DNA of 64,000 bases from Streptomyces chryseus (GTDB lineage: Bacteria > Actinomycetota > Actinomycetes > Streptomycetales > Streptomycetaceae), in contig NZ_BMVO01000014.1 of assembly GCF_014650755.1 (NCBI RefSeq), positions 109,632-173,631 on the forward strand, given 5' to 3'. Under the pieces are notes generated by a model. That model was not told the origin of the DNA, ran no database searches, and saw only the letters and a list, made by a program, of their open reading frames with translations. The position numbers and the translations under genes are program-made. The stretch's first letter is position 1. The number at the start of each line of letters is the position of its first letter. Of this stretch, positions 6,954 through 15,988 are shown piece by piece.

Positions 6954-9900
6954 TCAGTCGAACCAGCGGTCGCGCTCAAGTTCTTCCGTCCGCGACGCGT
7001 CCTCGATCAGCGCCGCCACCTCGAATCGGCGCGGCCACTGACCGGCTGACCAGGCAAGACCTGCCGCGACGCCCTCCAGTGTGGCCGCGTGGACGACTCC
7101 GTCCGGCGTACGGCGCCAATCCAGTTCGACCCCGCCCGCCAGCAGTTCGTCATGTTCGGTATACGTCCGCGGGGTGCCGGCGCCGAGCAGGACCCGTACC
7201 GCTTGAGGCACCTCGCGCTCCACACCCTCCGACGTCACCTCGGCCTGCGCCGACTCGCTGAGGCGGCGCACCTGGAGGAGTTCGGCCAGGTCGGCGGCCC
7301 GGGACGGCGCCACCGGCAGCAGGGCCAGCCCCGAGGTGAGCGGCAGCAGGTCGGGGGCGTCCGCGACCACCGCGTCCGCCGCGTCGACCACCCGCACCTC
7401 GCCGTCGACGACCGCGCGCAGCTCGTCGGGCAGCGTCACCTGTTCGGGGTCGAGGTCGGCCAGGGCGCCGTACAGGGCGTGGAGTTGGCGCGCGGTGACG
7501 GTACGGTCCGGGTCCGCGAGGCGGCCGAGGAGTTCGGCCGCGCCGCCGGGCTCGTCCAGCAGCGCCGCCACGGAGGTCCGTACGCCGAGCGCCCTCAGCA
7601 CCTGCTCGTCGTCGAAGCCGGTGGCGTCCGCCGAGGTGTAGAGCCCGTCGAGGAGCGGGTCGCCGCCCGCGGACCGCAGACCGGCCGGCCGGCGGCCGTC
7701 GAGCACGGGGTGGTCGCGCAGCCACCACGCGGTGTACGGACGTACGGACTGCGTCGTCCCGTCCGGCAGCAGGACCCGCACCGGCTGGGTCAGGGCGTCC
7801 CGCAACGGCGGCTGGGCGAGCAGCGCGAGGGCCTGCGGCCACTTGTCGTCGTCCACCAGGTCCAGGTCCCGTACGGCGACGATCTCGGTGGCGACCGGCG
7901 GCACGGAGGTCTCCGGCAGCTGGTCGAGGATGTCCTCGCACCACACGTCCACGGCGTCGAGCAGTCCCGCGTCGTCCGGTTCGGCGAAGTCGCCGTCGCG
8001 CGGCTCGAGCTCGTCCGGGTCGAGCACGACGTCGGTGGTGCGCACGAGCGCGAAGGTCGCCAGGACGCCGCAGGCGGTCAGCGGCTGCTCGCCCCAGCGG
8101 TCGGCCAGTTCGCCGTCGCACAGGGCCAGTTCGCCCTCGCGCATGATCTGCGCGAACGGGCTGCCGGGGAGGACGAGTTCACCGGCGGGCGACAGCTCGC
8201 CGTCCTCGTCGGGCAGCGCCAGCGCGCCGAGCCACGGCTCGTCGCCGGGCGACAGGTCGGCGTCCCGTACGAGGGCCAGGACGGTCTCAGCGAGCTCCTC
8301 GGCGTCCGGGGCGTCCTCGTCCCAGATCTGGCCGCCCTCGTCGAGGGAGGCGGCGACGGCGGCCCGCACCTGCGGGGTGGTCAGGACGGCGCGGGGCGTC
8401 GCGGGCAGCGCGCCGAGCTTTTCGAGGAGGGGGTGGGCGGCGTCGGGGTGCGCGACCTTCAGGCCGAGGCGCCCGAGTTGCTCGGGGGCGGCGGTCCCGG
8501 AGTCGGCGCCGGGCAGCGGGAGCAGGACCTGGCGCGGGCCGATGACGGTGCGGCCGCCGGCCAGGGGCACCGGCAGCCCGGACAGGCGGTCCGGGTCGAT
8601 GCCGGCCAGCGACTCGTACAGCCGCCGCCACCACGACGGGTCGCGCTCGACGCCCGCGAGGCGCTCGATGGCGTCGCCCAGCGGCAGCCGGCCCACGCCC
8701 AGGGTGCGCAGCTCGGCGCGGCGTTCGAGACCGGCGGGCAGCAGGGTCGGCAGGACGTCGGCCATGACGCGCACGGTGTCGGCGCCCGCGCCCTCGACGA
8801 CCTCCGCCTCGAACGGGCGCAGCGCGGGCAGTTCCTCGGACGGGGCGGCCGGCGCCAGGAACGCGACGCGGGGCAACCGCCCGATGACGGCGGCGCGCAG
8901 GGCGCCGTCCAGCTCGCCCTTGCCGAGCGGGCCCGGGACGAGGTCGACCGTACCGGTGGACACCGGCTCCCAGTCACCGAGCAGTTCGGCGTACGCGTCG
9001 GCCGCGCGCTCCACGAGGAAGTCGGTGAGCGGGCCCGGCGCGGGGTGGCGGCGGGTCGTGTCGAGCGGCAGCGACGCGATGAGGAGCGCCGGTACGCCGA
9101 GCGGTTCGTCGGTCGGGGTCGGGGCGTGCACGACGGGCGCGGTCCGGGGCCGCTGCGGAGCGCCCTCGCTGTCCACCGGAACGGCCCACGTGACGGCCCA
9201 GTGGGGGCGCAGCCGCTCTTCGACGGGCCGGTCGGCGAGCAGGGCGGGAGCCAGGGCGCCGGAGCGGGTGACGGTGCGCCAGCGGGTGGTGCGGGTGGCG
9301 CCGCGCGCGGTGTCGTCGATGTGCACGTACGCGTCCTGCTCGGCGCGCGTGAGCGTACGGGTGACGCCGTCCGGGGTCTCGACGACGACCTCGGCGAGGC
9401 CGGGAAGCGTCAGCAGCAGCGCGTCGTCGATGGCTTCGAGGAGGTGCTGGGCGAGATCGACGGCGCCGCCGTCGCGCAGCGGGAGGACCACGACGGTGTC
9501 GTAACCGGCGGGGGCGGAGCCCTCGGCGGGCAGCGGCAGGCGCAGCAGCGGTACGTGGCCGTCGCGGCGCCGCAGCTCCTCGCCGAGCCCGGGGGCGGTC
9601 TGGGCGGCGTCCACGGCCAGTTCCCTGGCCTCGGCCAGGGACCAGCGGACGCCGCCGTGCCGGCCGAGTACGGCGGGCTCGTCGCTGACGGCGAGGACGG
9701 CGGCGAACCCGACGCCGAAGCGGCCGACGGCGCCGTCCGTGTCCTCGCGCTTGGCGGAGGCCCGCAGGGTGCTGAGCGATTCGACACCGGCGGCGTCGAG
9801 GGGGGCGCCGGTGTTGGCGGCGGCGAGGATCGCGGGGGCGTCGGCGGTGGCGGAGTGCAGGGTGAGGCGCAGACGGCCGGTCACGCCGGCGCGGGCGGCG

Positions 9901-10085
9901 GCGTCGGCGGCGTTCTGGGCCAGCTCGACCACGAGGCGGTCGCGGTAGCCGCCGAGGGCGAGGTCCTCCTCGGCGTTGGCGTCCTCGCGGAAGCGGGCGG
10001 GACTCGCGCTCCACGCGTCGAGCACCCCACGCCGCAGGCGCGCCGTGCCGAAGGGGTCGGCCTCGTCGGTGGCCCTGACGCTCAC
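6954..10085 (-). CDS. Sacsin/Hsp90-type GHKL ATPase domain protein
   Basis: 1043 residues. The first 200 residues carry a Bergerat-fold ATP site: VVELAQNAADA (N-box), AANTGAPLD, and the glycine-rich lid GRFGVGFAAVLAVSDEP. This arrangement matches bacterial proteins annotated as sacsin N-terminal ATP-binding-like or HSP90-like. The remaining 800 residues are acidic and leucine-rich with no domain I can name. The GTG at 10085 is supported by GGAGA six bases upstream. A chaperone-like ATPase role is a family inference; the substrate is unknown. It stands alone, with hairpins on both flanks. Confidence 0.8.
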   Translation of the reverse strand: MSVRATDEADPFGTARLRRGVLDAWSASPARFREDANAEEDLALGGYRDRLVVELAQNAADAAARAGVTGRLRLTLHSATADAPAILAAANTGAPLDAAGVESLSTLRASAKREDTDGAVGRFGVGFAAVLAVSDEPAVLGRHGGVRWSLAEARELAVDAAQTAPGLGEELRRRDGHVPLLRLPLPAEGSAPAGYDTVVVLPLRDGGAVDLAQHLLEAIDDALLLTLPGLAEVVVETPDGVTRTLTRAEQDAYVHIDDTARGATRTTRWRTVTRSGALAPALLADRPVEERLRPHWAVTWAVPVDSEGAPQRPRTAPVVHAPTPTDEPLGVPALLIASLPLDTTRRHPAPGPLTDFLVERAADAYAELLGDWEPVSTGTVDLVPGPLGKGELDGALRAAVIGRLPRVAFLAPAAPSEELPALRPFEAEVVEGAGADTVRVMADVLPTLLPAGLERRAELRTLGVGRLPLGDAIERLAGVERDPSWWRRLYESLAGIDPDRLSGLPVPLAGGRTVIGPRQVLLPLPGADSGTAAPEQLGRLGLKVAHPDAAHPLLEKLGALPATPRAVLTTPQVRAAVAASLDEGGQIWDEDAPDAEELAETVLALVRDADLSPGDEPWLGALALPDEDGELSPAGELVLPGSPFAQIMREGELALCDGELADRWGEQPLTACGVLATFALVRTTDVVLDPDELEPRDGDFAEPDDAGLLDAVDVWCEDILDQLPETSVPPVATEIVAVRDLDLVDDDKWPQALALLAQPPLRDALTQPVRVLLPDGTTQSVRPYTAWWLRDHPVLDGRRPAGLRSAGGDPLLDGLYTSADATGFDDEQVLRALGVRTSVAALLDEPGGAAELLGRLADPDRTVTARQLHALYGALADLDPEQVTLPDELRAVVDGEVRVVDAADAVVADAPDLLPLTSGLALLPVAPSRAADLAELLQVRRLSESAQAEVTSEGVEREVPQAVRVLLGAGTPRTYTEHDELLAGGVELDWRRTPDGVVHAATLEGVAAGLAWSAGQWPRRFEVAALIEDASRTEELERDRWFD

Positions 10086-10251
10086 GCTTGTCTCCGCTCG
10101 TCCTGGGGTACGGGTGGCTCCTGCTACTGACGCCTACCCGTGTCTACGGGGCGCAAGTATCCCGCGCCGACGGCCCGCCGCCGGCCACCTGCCCGTCGGT
10201 GCGGTGCGGACGCGGGTGCGGCGGCGGTGGGTGGCCGCTGCGCGGCGCGTT

Positions 10252-10290
10252 CCCCTGCCCGCCTCTTCCCTGACCGGGGGCGGGCAGGGG
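10252..10290. terminator. Strong hairpin after the DUF3027 gene
   Basis: CCCCTGCCCGCC pairs perfectly with GGCGGGCAGGGG (12 bp, 15-base loop), 38 bases past the DUF3027 stop. The rest of 10086-10328 is GC-rich sequence with no other signal that I see. Confidence 0.75.
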
Positions 10291-10328
10291 TAAAGCTCCG
10301 CGCAACGGATCCCAGGCCGGGCCCAGGG

Positions 10329-11252
10329 TCAGGAGTGGCCCAAGTCCTCGGTGGGGTCCGGGGTCGCCGGGACCGAACCGCCCTCGGGGTCCGGCCGGAG
10401 CGGGAACGCGTCCGTGGCCATCGAATCCAGCACCGGCGGCGCGGGCCGCATCGGCTTCGGCATGACCGCCGCCTCCGAGTGCCCCCCGCAGCCGTAGGCG
10501 AGCGACACGACCCGCCCGTCCGCCGGCGCGTACTCGTTCGCGCAGACACCGAACGCCTGCCGCAACGACCCGGCCAGCGGCACCAGGAAGGCACACGACA
10601 CACACGTCGCCGGCGCCGCCTGCGCCATCGGGGTCTTCGCGCCGTACGCCTCGTCCCAGCGGTCCGCCGCGATGTGCAGCCCGTACCGCGACAGGACACG
10701 CGCCCGCCGCATGCCCAGCTCTTCGGCGACCGCCGCGATCGACCCGCGCGAGGGAACCAGCGGCAGCGTCGCCGGCGCTCCGCCCGCGACCTCCGCGTCC
10801 TCCGCCTCGACGAGCTCCGCCATCTCCTCCGAGACCGCCGAGTCCGGCGGCGGCCCGTCCTCGCCTGAGTAGCCCGGCTCCAGACGCAGATCCTCCGCCT
10901 CGGTGGGCAGCAGGTCGCCGGGACCCATGTCCCCCGGCCGCAGCCGCTCGCTCCACGGCACCCATTCCGGTGCCAGCAGCGAGTCCGGGCCCGGCAGGAG
11001 CACCGTCTCGTCGAGGGTGACGAGCTTCGCCCGCGAGGCGCGGGTGACCGTCACCGCCCAGCGCCAGCCCCGGTAACCGGGTTCCTTGCATTCGAAGAGG
11101 TGGGTGACGACCCGGTCACCCTCGGCGAAGAGGGAGACATGCTCGCCGACCACCCCGGGGAAGGCGGCCTCCTCGGCCGCCGCCCGGGCAAGGTCTACCG
11201 CCTCGGCGCACAGGCGGTCAGGGGTTCGGCTTCGCGTCGTCGCAGCACTCAC
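10329..11252 (-). CDS. DUF3027 protein with putative zinc site
   Basis: 307 residues from a GTG at 11252. The upstream AGGAG is about 13 bases away, so the start is less certain; a longer frame reaching 11417 has no support. The mid region has acidic linkers. The C-terminal third has CVSCAFLVPLAGSL, a further cysteine in GVCANEY and CGGHSE, which together look like a Cys4 or Cys3His metal site. The family is conserved in actinobacteria and its function is unknown. Its promoter region is shared with the divergent MFS gene. Confidence 0.75.
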   Translation of the reverse strand: MSAATTRSRTPDRLCAEAVDLARAAAEEAAFPGVVGEHVSLFAEGDRVVTHLFECKEPGYRGWRWAVTVTRASRAKLVTLDETVLLPGPDSLLAPEWVPWSERLRPGDMGPGDLLPTEAEDLRLEPGYSGEDGPPPDSAVSEEMAELVEAEDAEVAGGAPATLPLVPSRGSIAAVAEELGMRRARVLSRYGLHIAADRWDEAYGAKTPMAQAAPATCVSCAFLVPLAGSLRQAFGVCANEYAPADGRVVSLAYGCGGHSEAAVMPKPMRPAPPVLDSMATDAFPLRPDPEGGSVPATPDPTEDLGHS

Positions 11253-11683
11253 AGGTCTCGCTTCTCTCCTACGCCGTCTCACGGGTGCGCCAACGGATGC
11301 CCGTACGAGGTACGAGATACGAGGTGCGAGCTGCGGGCGGAGCGGACCGAAGGGCCGCGTCGACGTCCGCGCCTCGCCCGACCCGTCTCGGTCTCGGGCG
11401 CACTTTCCACCACCCATTCTGCGGGATGACGGAGAGGCGCGCGGCCGAGGACAACCGCCGGTGGCGCGCTACGCACGCTACCCCCTTCACCGCCCCCGGC
11501 CCACCTGCACGCCCGTCTTTGCGGCGGGAAGGACGGAGAGATCCGGCGAAGACGCGACACAAACGCGCCGCGAATCCGGGTACGGAACGGCGATGCGTCC
11601 GCAAATGCCCGGAGTGGTGGTTCGCCTGCGCCGCCCGCCATGTTTCACGTTCGACCCGGGGAGGGTTGGGGCACTATGGCGGG
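11253..11683. other. 430-base intergenic region between DUF3027 and the MFS gene
   Basis: I see no gene here. At 11304-11338 a degenerate heptamer repeats five times (TACGAGG, TACGAGA, TACGAGG, TGCGAGC, TGCGGGC). No convincing -35/-10 pair stands out. The open frames across it are continuations of neighbouring frames without ribosome sites. Confidence 0.5.
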
Positions 11684-13126
11684 GTGGCAGCCGCACAGTC
11701 GTCCGACGGATCCGGTCCACTCAGCAGGAGGGGCCGGGCGGTCGGCCGCGCCCTCCACCTGCCCTTCACCGGTACGGCGAAGGGAATTCGCCGCGCCACG
11801 CACGCGCACGGCGCGGGCGAGTCGGGCCTGGGCAAGCTGATCGAGCTGCATGCCGTGAACGGTGCGGGCGACGTCATGGTCACGGTCGCGCTCGCCTCCA
11901 CCGTCTTCTTCTCCGTCCCCACGGACGAGGCACGCGGCCGGGTGGCCCTGTACCTCGCCGTCACCATGGCGCCCTTCACCCTCCTCGCCCCGGTGATCGG
12001 CCCCCTTCTGGACCGACTCCCGCACGGCCGCCGGGCCGCGATGGCCGGCGCGATGCTGGCCCGCGCGGTGCTCGCGCTCGCCATGTCGGGGGCGGTGGCC
12101 ACGGGCGGTCTGGAGCTCTATCCGGCGGCACTTGGCGTACTGGTGTCCTCGAAGGCGTACGGCGTCGTACGGAGCGCCGTCGTCCCGCGCCTCCTGCCAC
12201 CGCGCTTCTCCCTCGTGAAGGCCAATTCGCGGGTGACCCTGGCCGGGCTGCTCGCGACGGGCATCGCCGCGCCCGTCGGGGTGGGGCTCCAGCAGCTCGG
12301 CCCCGCCTGGCCGCTGTACGGGGCGTTCGCGCTGTTCGTGGCCGGTACGGCGCTGGCCCTGTCCATGCCGCACAAGGTCGACTCCGCGAAGGGCGAGCGG
12401 AAGGCCATGCTCCTGGAGCACGACCACGGTCACGGGATCGGGCACGGCGGGCAGCGAACCGGAACCGGGGGGCGTGGGCGCGAACGCGGGCGCGGGCGCG
12501 CCGAGAGCACGGCGGCGGCCCCGCGCCGCCCCGGTCTGCGGACGGTCGGCCCGTCCGTACTGCACGGCCTTCAGGCCAACGCCGCGCACCGCGCCCTCTC
12601 CGGCTTCCTGATCTTCTTCCTGGCGTTCCTGATCCGCGAGCACCCGCTCTCCGGGCAGAGCGCGGCCGTGTCGCTCGCGGTGGTCGGCGTCTCGGCCGGT
12701 GTGGGCAACGCCTGCGGGACGGCGATCGGGGCCCTGCTCAAGTCGCGCGGGCCGGAGATGATCATCGCCATGGTGCTGCTGCTGACGCTCGGCGTGGCCG
12801 TCACCGCCGCGGTGTTCTTCGGCGGCCTGATGGTGGCGGTGCTCGGCGCGACGGCCGGGCTGTGCCAGGCCCTGGCCAAGCTGTCGCTGGACGCGCTGAT
12901 CCAGCGGGACGTGCCCGAGGAGGTGCGGACGTCGGCGTTCGCGCGGTCGGAGACGCTGCTCCAGATGGCCTGGGTGGTGGGCGGCGCGATCGGGATCGCC
13001 CTGCCGCTGAACGGCACGCTCGGCATGGCGGTCGCCGCGGGACTTCTCGCGACGGGCGCGGCCCTGTCCGTACGGGGTCTGCTGGGGGCGGCCCGGCGCG
13101 GCACGCCGCACCCCCGCGTGGCGTGA
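11684..13126 (+). CDS. MFS transporter
   Basis: About 480 residues with roughly twelve hydrophobic segments. The start is uncertain. I took the GTG at 11684 (VAAAQSSDGSG), since a GGGAGGG lies 17 bases upstream and the hydrophobic core begins near residue 50 (LGKLIELHAVNGAGDVMV). The central cytoplasmic loop is long, with a histidine-rich stretch (EHDHGHGIGHGG) followed by an Arg/Gly-rich one. The order MFS, DUF2771, mqnB, mqnD is one I recognise from Streptomyces. The substrate is unknown. The His-rich loop could bind metal, but that is speculation. Confidence 0.75.
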   Translation: MAAAQSSDGSGPLSRRGRAVGRALHLPFTGTAKGIRRATHAHGAGESGLGKLIELHAVNGAGDVMVTVALASTVFFSVPTDEARGRVALYLAVTMAPFTLLAPVIGPLLDRLPHGRRAAMAGAMLARAVLALAMSGAVATGGLELYPAALGVLVSSKAYGVVRSAVVPRLLPPRFSLVKANSRVTLAGLLATGIAAPVGVGLQQLGPAWPLYGAFALFVAGTALALSMPHKVDSAKGERKAMLLEHDHGHGIGHGGQRTGTGGRGRERGRGRAESTAAAPRRPGLRTVGPSVLHGLQANAAHRALSGFLIFFLAFLIREHPLSGQSAAVSLAVVGVSAGVGNACGTAIGALLKSRGPEMIIAMVLLLTLGVAVTAAVFFGGLMVAVLGATAGLCQALAKLSLDALIQRDVPEEVRTSAFARSETLLQMAWVVGGAIGIALPLNGTLGMAVAAGLLATGAALSVRGLLGAARRGTPHPRVA

Positions 13127-13153
13127 GGTGGAGCGGGCGATAGCCTTCGCCCC

Positions 13154-13648
13154 ATGACCGTTGCGCTCCTCTCTGGTAAGGCCCGCCGCACCGCCACCGT
13201 GATCGGTGCCGTGTCGGCCGGACTCCTCGTCCTGTCCGCCTGCGACAAGCCGACGCCGCTCGCGACCGTGACGGTCGGCACGGACTCGGTGCACACCGAG
13301 GCCTCGTGCTACAACGACGGCGCCGCGATCAAGGAATCCCTGCTCCAGGGCTGCCTGAACAAGAAGGCCGAGAAGACCGTCAAGGTCTCCATGGACGACA
13401 AGGTCCGCTTCGGCGTCGATCCCGAAATCGCGGACAAGGGCTGGACGCTCTTCATCAACGGTCAGCAGGCTGAGCAGGAGCCGTTCAAGAAGACGTACCG
13501 GACCATCCCGGGCAGCGCCTTCTTCGCCCAGCAGCAGCAAGCGCAGCCGGGTGCGCCGAGCCCCGACGAGGCGCAGGTCAGCGTCGTCGAGACCAAGGGC
13601 AAGAAGCTCACCGGCATCTGGCACTTCAAGCTGGAGAAGACCTCCTGA
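13154..13648 (+). CDS. DUF2771 lipoprotein
   Basis: 164 residues with a lipoprotein signal peptide. The lipobox LSAC places the lipidated cysteine at residue 30. The mature part has a Gln-rich patch (QQQQAQPG) and matches DUF2771, an actinobacterial surface lipoprotein family of unknown role. It sits 27 bases after the MFS gene and 2 bases before mqnB, so it is probably in the same transcript. A link to menaquinone metabolism is suggested only by position. Confidence 0.8.
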   Translation: MTVALLSGKARRTATVIGAVSAGLLVLSACDKPTPLATVTVGTDSVHTEASCYNDGAAIKESLLQGCLNKKAEKTVKVSMDDKVRFGVDPEIADKGWTLFINGQQAEQEPFKKTYRTIPGSAFFAQQQQAQPGAPSPDEAQVSVVETKGKKLTGIWHFKLEKTS

Positions 13649-13650
13649 CG

Positions 13651-14313
13651 ATGCGTGTCCTGGTCGTGACCGCGGTTCCCGCAGAGCGGGACGCGGTCAC
13701 GCGCGCGTTCGGGCCCGATGTGCGGGACGTCGACGTCGTCGCCGCCGGGGTCGGTCCCGCCGCTGCCGCCGCCGGGACGGCCACCGCGCTGGCGCTGGCG
13801 TCCGCGACACGCCCGTACGGGCTGGTGATCTCCACCGGCATCGGCGGCGGCTTCGCACAGGTCGCCCCGCTCGCCTCGCTCGTCGTGGCGGACGCGATCG
13901 TCGCCGCCGATCTGGGCGCGGAGACCCCGGACGGCTACCTCCCGGTGACCGCACTCGGCTTCGGCACGGTGGAGCACGTGCCGCCCGCCGCTCTCGTACG
14001 GGCCGTGGCCGACGCGACCGGCGCGGTCACCGGCACCGTGCTGACCGTCTCCACCGTGACCGGCTCCGCCGCCCGCGCCGCCGAGCTGCGCGCCCGGCAC
14101 GCGTACGCCGCTGCCGAGGCGATGGAGGGGTTCGGCGTCGCCGAGGCCGCCGCCCGGCACGGGGTGCCGGTGCTGGAGATCCGTGCGGTGTCGAACGCCG
14201 TCGGACCGCGCGACCGGGCGGCCTGGCGCATCGGCCAGGCGCTGGAGGCGCTCACCGGGGCGTTCGGGAAGCTCGTGCCCGTACTGAGAGGCTGGGACGG
14301 AAATGACCGCTGA
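13651..14313 (+). CDS. mqnB: Futalosine hydrolase
   Basis: 220 residues of the nucleoside phosphorylase/hydrolase fold. Visible motifs are VVTAVPAERDAV at the N-terminus, STGIGGGF (phosphate-loop equivalent), EAMEGFGVAEAA and EIRAVSNAVGPRDR near the active site. MqnB splits hypoxanthine from futalosine to give dehypoxanthine futalosine in the alternative menaquinone pathway. The next gene, mqnD, overlaps it by 11 bases, which supports this role over a general purine nucleosidase. It is cytoplasmic. Confidence 0.9.
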   Translation: MRVLVVTAVPAERDAVTRAFGPDVRDVDVVAAGVGPAAAAAGTATALALASATRPYGLVISTGIGGGFAQVAPLASLVVADAIVAADLGAETPDGYLPVTALGFGTVEHVPPAALVRAVADATGAVTGTVLTVSTVTGSAARAAELRARHAYAAAEAMEGFGVAEAAARHGVPVLEIRAVSNAVGPRDRAAWRIGQALEALTGAFGKLVPVLRGWDGNDR

Positions 14314-15151
14314 GACGCTGAAGATCGCTTACTCGCCCTGCCCCAACGACACGTTCGTCTTCGACGCCTGGGCGCACGGCCGGGTGCCGGGGGCGCCCGC
14401 GCTCGACGTGACGTTCGCGGACATCGACATCACCAACGCGATGGCCGAGCGCGGGGAGCTCGACGTGCTCAAGGTGTCGTACGCCGTGCTGCCGTGGGTC
14501 TTGGAGGAGTACGCGCTGCTGCCGTGCGGCGGCGCCCTCGGGCGGGGCTGCGGGCCGCTGGTGCTCACGCGCGAGCCGGGGGTGGACCTCACCGGCAAGC
14601 GGGTGGCCGTGCCCAGCGAGCGCTCGACGGCGTACCTGCTGTTCCGGCTGTGGGCGGCGGACGTCGTACCGGACGGGGTCGGCGAGATCGTCGTCATGCC
14701 GTTCCACGAGATCATGCCGGCGGTGCGTGACGGGAAGGTCGACGCGGGGCTCGTCATCCACGAGGCGCGCTTCACCTATCAGGACTACGGGCTGCACTCC
14801 CTCGCCGACATGGGCGAGCACTGGGAGGACACGACCGGCCTGCCGATCCCGCTGGGCGCGATCATCGCCAAGCGCTCGCTGGGCGCGGAGCGGCTGCGGC
14901 AGCTCGCGGACGCGGCCCGGACCTCGGTGCGGATGGCCTGGGACGACCCGCTGGTGTCGCGGCCGTACGTGCTGGAGCACGCGCAGGAGATGGACCCGGC
15001 GGTGGCGGACCAGCACATCGGGCTGTACGTGAACGAGTTCACCGCCGACCTCGGCGAGAGCGGCTACGCGGCGGTGCGGGGGCTGCTCACACGCGCGGCT
15101 GCCGAGGGGCTGGTTCCGCCCCTCGGCAGCCGCGCGCTGGACTTCGTCTAG
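14303..15151 (+). CDS. mqnD: 1,4-dihydroxy-6-naphthoate synthase
   Basis: 282 residues with a periplasmic-binding-protein-like fold. Motifs are AYSPCPNDTFVFDAWAHG at the N-terminus, ERSTAYLLFRLWA and HEARFTYQDYGL. MqnD converts cyclic dehypoxanthine futalosine to 1,4-dihydroxy-6-naphthoate in futalosine-dependent menaquinone synthesis. It is translationally coupled to mqnB. The last codons contain a perfect 13-bp hairpin (15098-15130), so the terminator is built into the coding sequence. MqnA, MqnC and later enzymes are not in this window. Confidence 0.92.
   Translation: MTAETLKIAYSPCPNDTFVFDAWAHGRVPGAPALDVTFADIDITNAMAERGELDVLKVSYAVLPWVLEEYALLPCGGALGRGCGPLVLTREPGVDLTGKRVAVPSERSTAYLLFRLWAADVVPDGVGEIVVMPFHEIMPAVRDGKVDAGLVIHEARFTYQDYGLHSLADMGEHWEDTTGLPIPLGAIIAKRSLGAERLRQLADAARTSVRMAWDDPLVSRPYVLEHAQEMDPAVADQHIGLYVNEFTADLGESGYAAVRGLLTRAAAEGLVPPLGSRALDFV
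15098..15130. terminator. Terminator hairpin inside the 3' end of mqnD
   Basis: GCTGCCGAGGGGC and GCCCCTCGGCAGC form a perfect 13-bp stem with a 7-base loop, ending 21 bases before the mqnD stop triplet. It is also 28 bases downstream of the convergent cold-shock gene, so it can serve both strands. Confidence 0.7.
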
Positions 15152-15158
15152 CCGGCGC

Positions 15159-15542
15159 TCACACGTCCAGCTGGTCGGCCACCGCGCGCAGCAGGCCGGC
15201 GATCTTCGCGCCCGCCGCCTTGTCGGGGTAGCGGCCGCGCTCAAGGGCCGGGGTGATGTTCTCCAGGAGCGTCGTCAGGTCCTGGACGATGGACGCCAGT
15301 TCGTCGGGCTTGCGGCGCTGCGCGGCGGCGACGGAGGGGGTCGGGTCGAGGATCGTCACGGAGAGCGCCTGGTCGCCGCGCTGGCCGGCCACGACGCCGA
15401 ATTCGACGCGCTGGCCGGGCTTCAGGGCGTCGACTCCGGCAGGGAGCACCGACGAGTGAACGAAGACGTCGCCGCCGTCGTCGCGGGAGAGGAAGCCGAA
15501 GCCCTTCTCACTGTTGAACCACTTGACCTTGCCGGTAGGCAC
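15159..15542 (-). CDS. Cold-shock domain protein with C-terminal extension
   Basis: 127 residues from a GTG at 15542 with GAGGA seven bases upstream. Residues 1-65 are a cold-shock domain with RNP1 KGFGFLS and RNP2 VFVHSS. A C-terminal extension of about 60 residues (DELASIVQDLTTLLENI onward) is predicted to be helical and is absent from the short 67-residue cold-shock proteins such as the one at 46.3 kb. The domain binds single-stranded RNA or DNA. The extension may add dimerisation or partner binding, which is inference. It is convergent with mqnD, 7 bases apart. Confidence 0.85.
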   Translation of the reverse strand: MPTGKVKWFNSEKGFGFLSRDDGGDVFVHSSVLPAGVDALKPGQRVEFGVVAGQRGDQALSVTILDPTPSVAAAQRRKPDELASIVQDLTTLLENITPALERGRYPDKAAGAKIAGLLRAVADQLDV

Positions 15543-15730
15543 CGTCTGTCCTCGTCCTCGTACTCGTCGGATCCCCGGCATGTCCCGCTCATGCGTTCGG
15601 CCCGGGGAAAACGGCTCTGGATAGCACTACAGCGGGTCATTGGACCCGCCACCACCAAGGCTAATGGTCCAGGGCCCGGTGACAAGACGTCGCCGGGCGG
15701 TTCCTCCGGGCAGGGAACTACCCTGGCCCG

Positions 15731-15988
15731 GTGATGACTGAAACCCAATCGGCCGAGGCCGGCGCAGGTGACCGGCTGGTACGGGCCGGCGCGATCGTCT
15801 TCTTCGTCGGAGCACTGGCCACTCTGGTCACCGTGGCCCCGCTCTTCCTCGGCACGGAGCCCTTCCCGCCGGTCGCCTACGCGGTGTGCATGCTGATGGG
15901 CGCGGGCTTCGTGATCGCCGCCGCCGGCGTGCTCAGGTCGATCGCCGCACAGCGCCGTCAGGCGCGCGGCGCGGCCCCCTCGCGGTAG
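15731..15988 (+). CDS. Small two-helix membrane protein
   Basis: 85 residues with two hydrophobic helices (about residues 19-40 and 49-70) and a basic C-terminus ending RRQARGAAPSR. The start is either the ATG at 15731 or the next one at 15734. It is divergent from the cold-shock gene. Its last 31 bases overlap the 3' end of the HAD hydrolase gene on the other strand, so the two transcripts must overlap tail to tail. I do not recognise a named family. Confidence 0.7.
   Translation: MMTETQSAEAGAGDRLVRAGAIVFFVGALATLVTVAPLFLGTEPFPPVAYAVCMLMGAGFVIAAAGVLRSIAAQRRQARGAAPSR

Noticed and set aside
7089..10130. A 1013-codon open frame on the plus strand
   Set aside because: It is antisense to the sacsin/Hsp90-like gene. 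Its composition (Gly/Arg/Gln-rich, no domain) is that of a GC-rich shadow frame, and it has no ribosome site.
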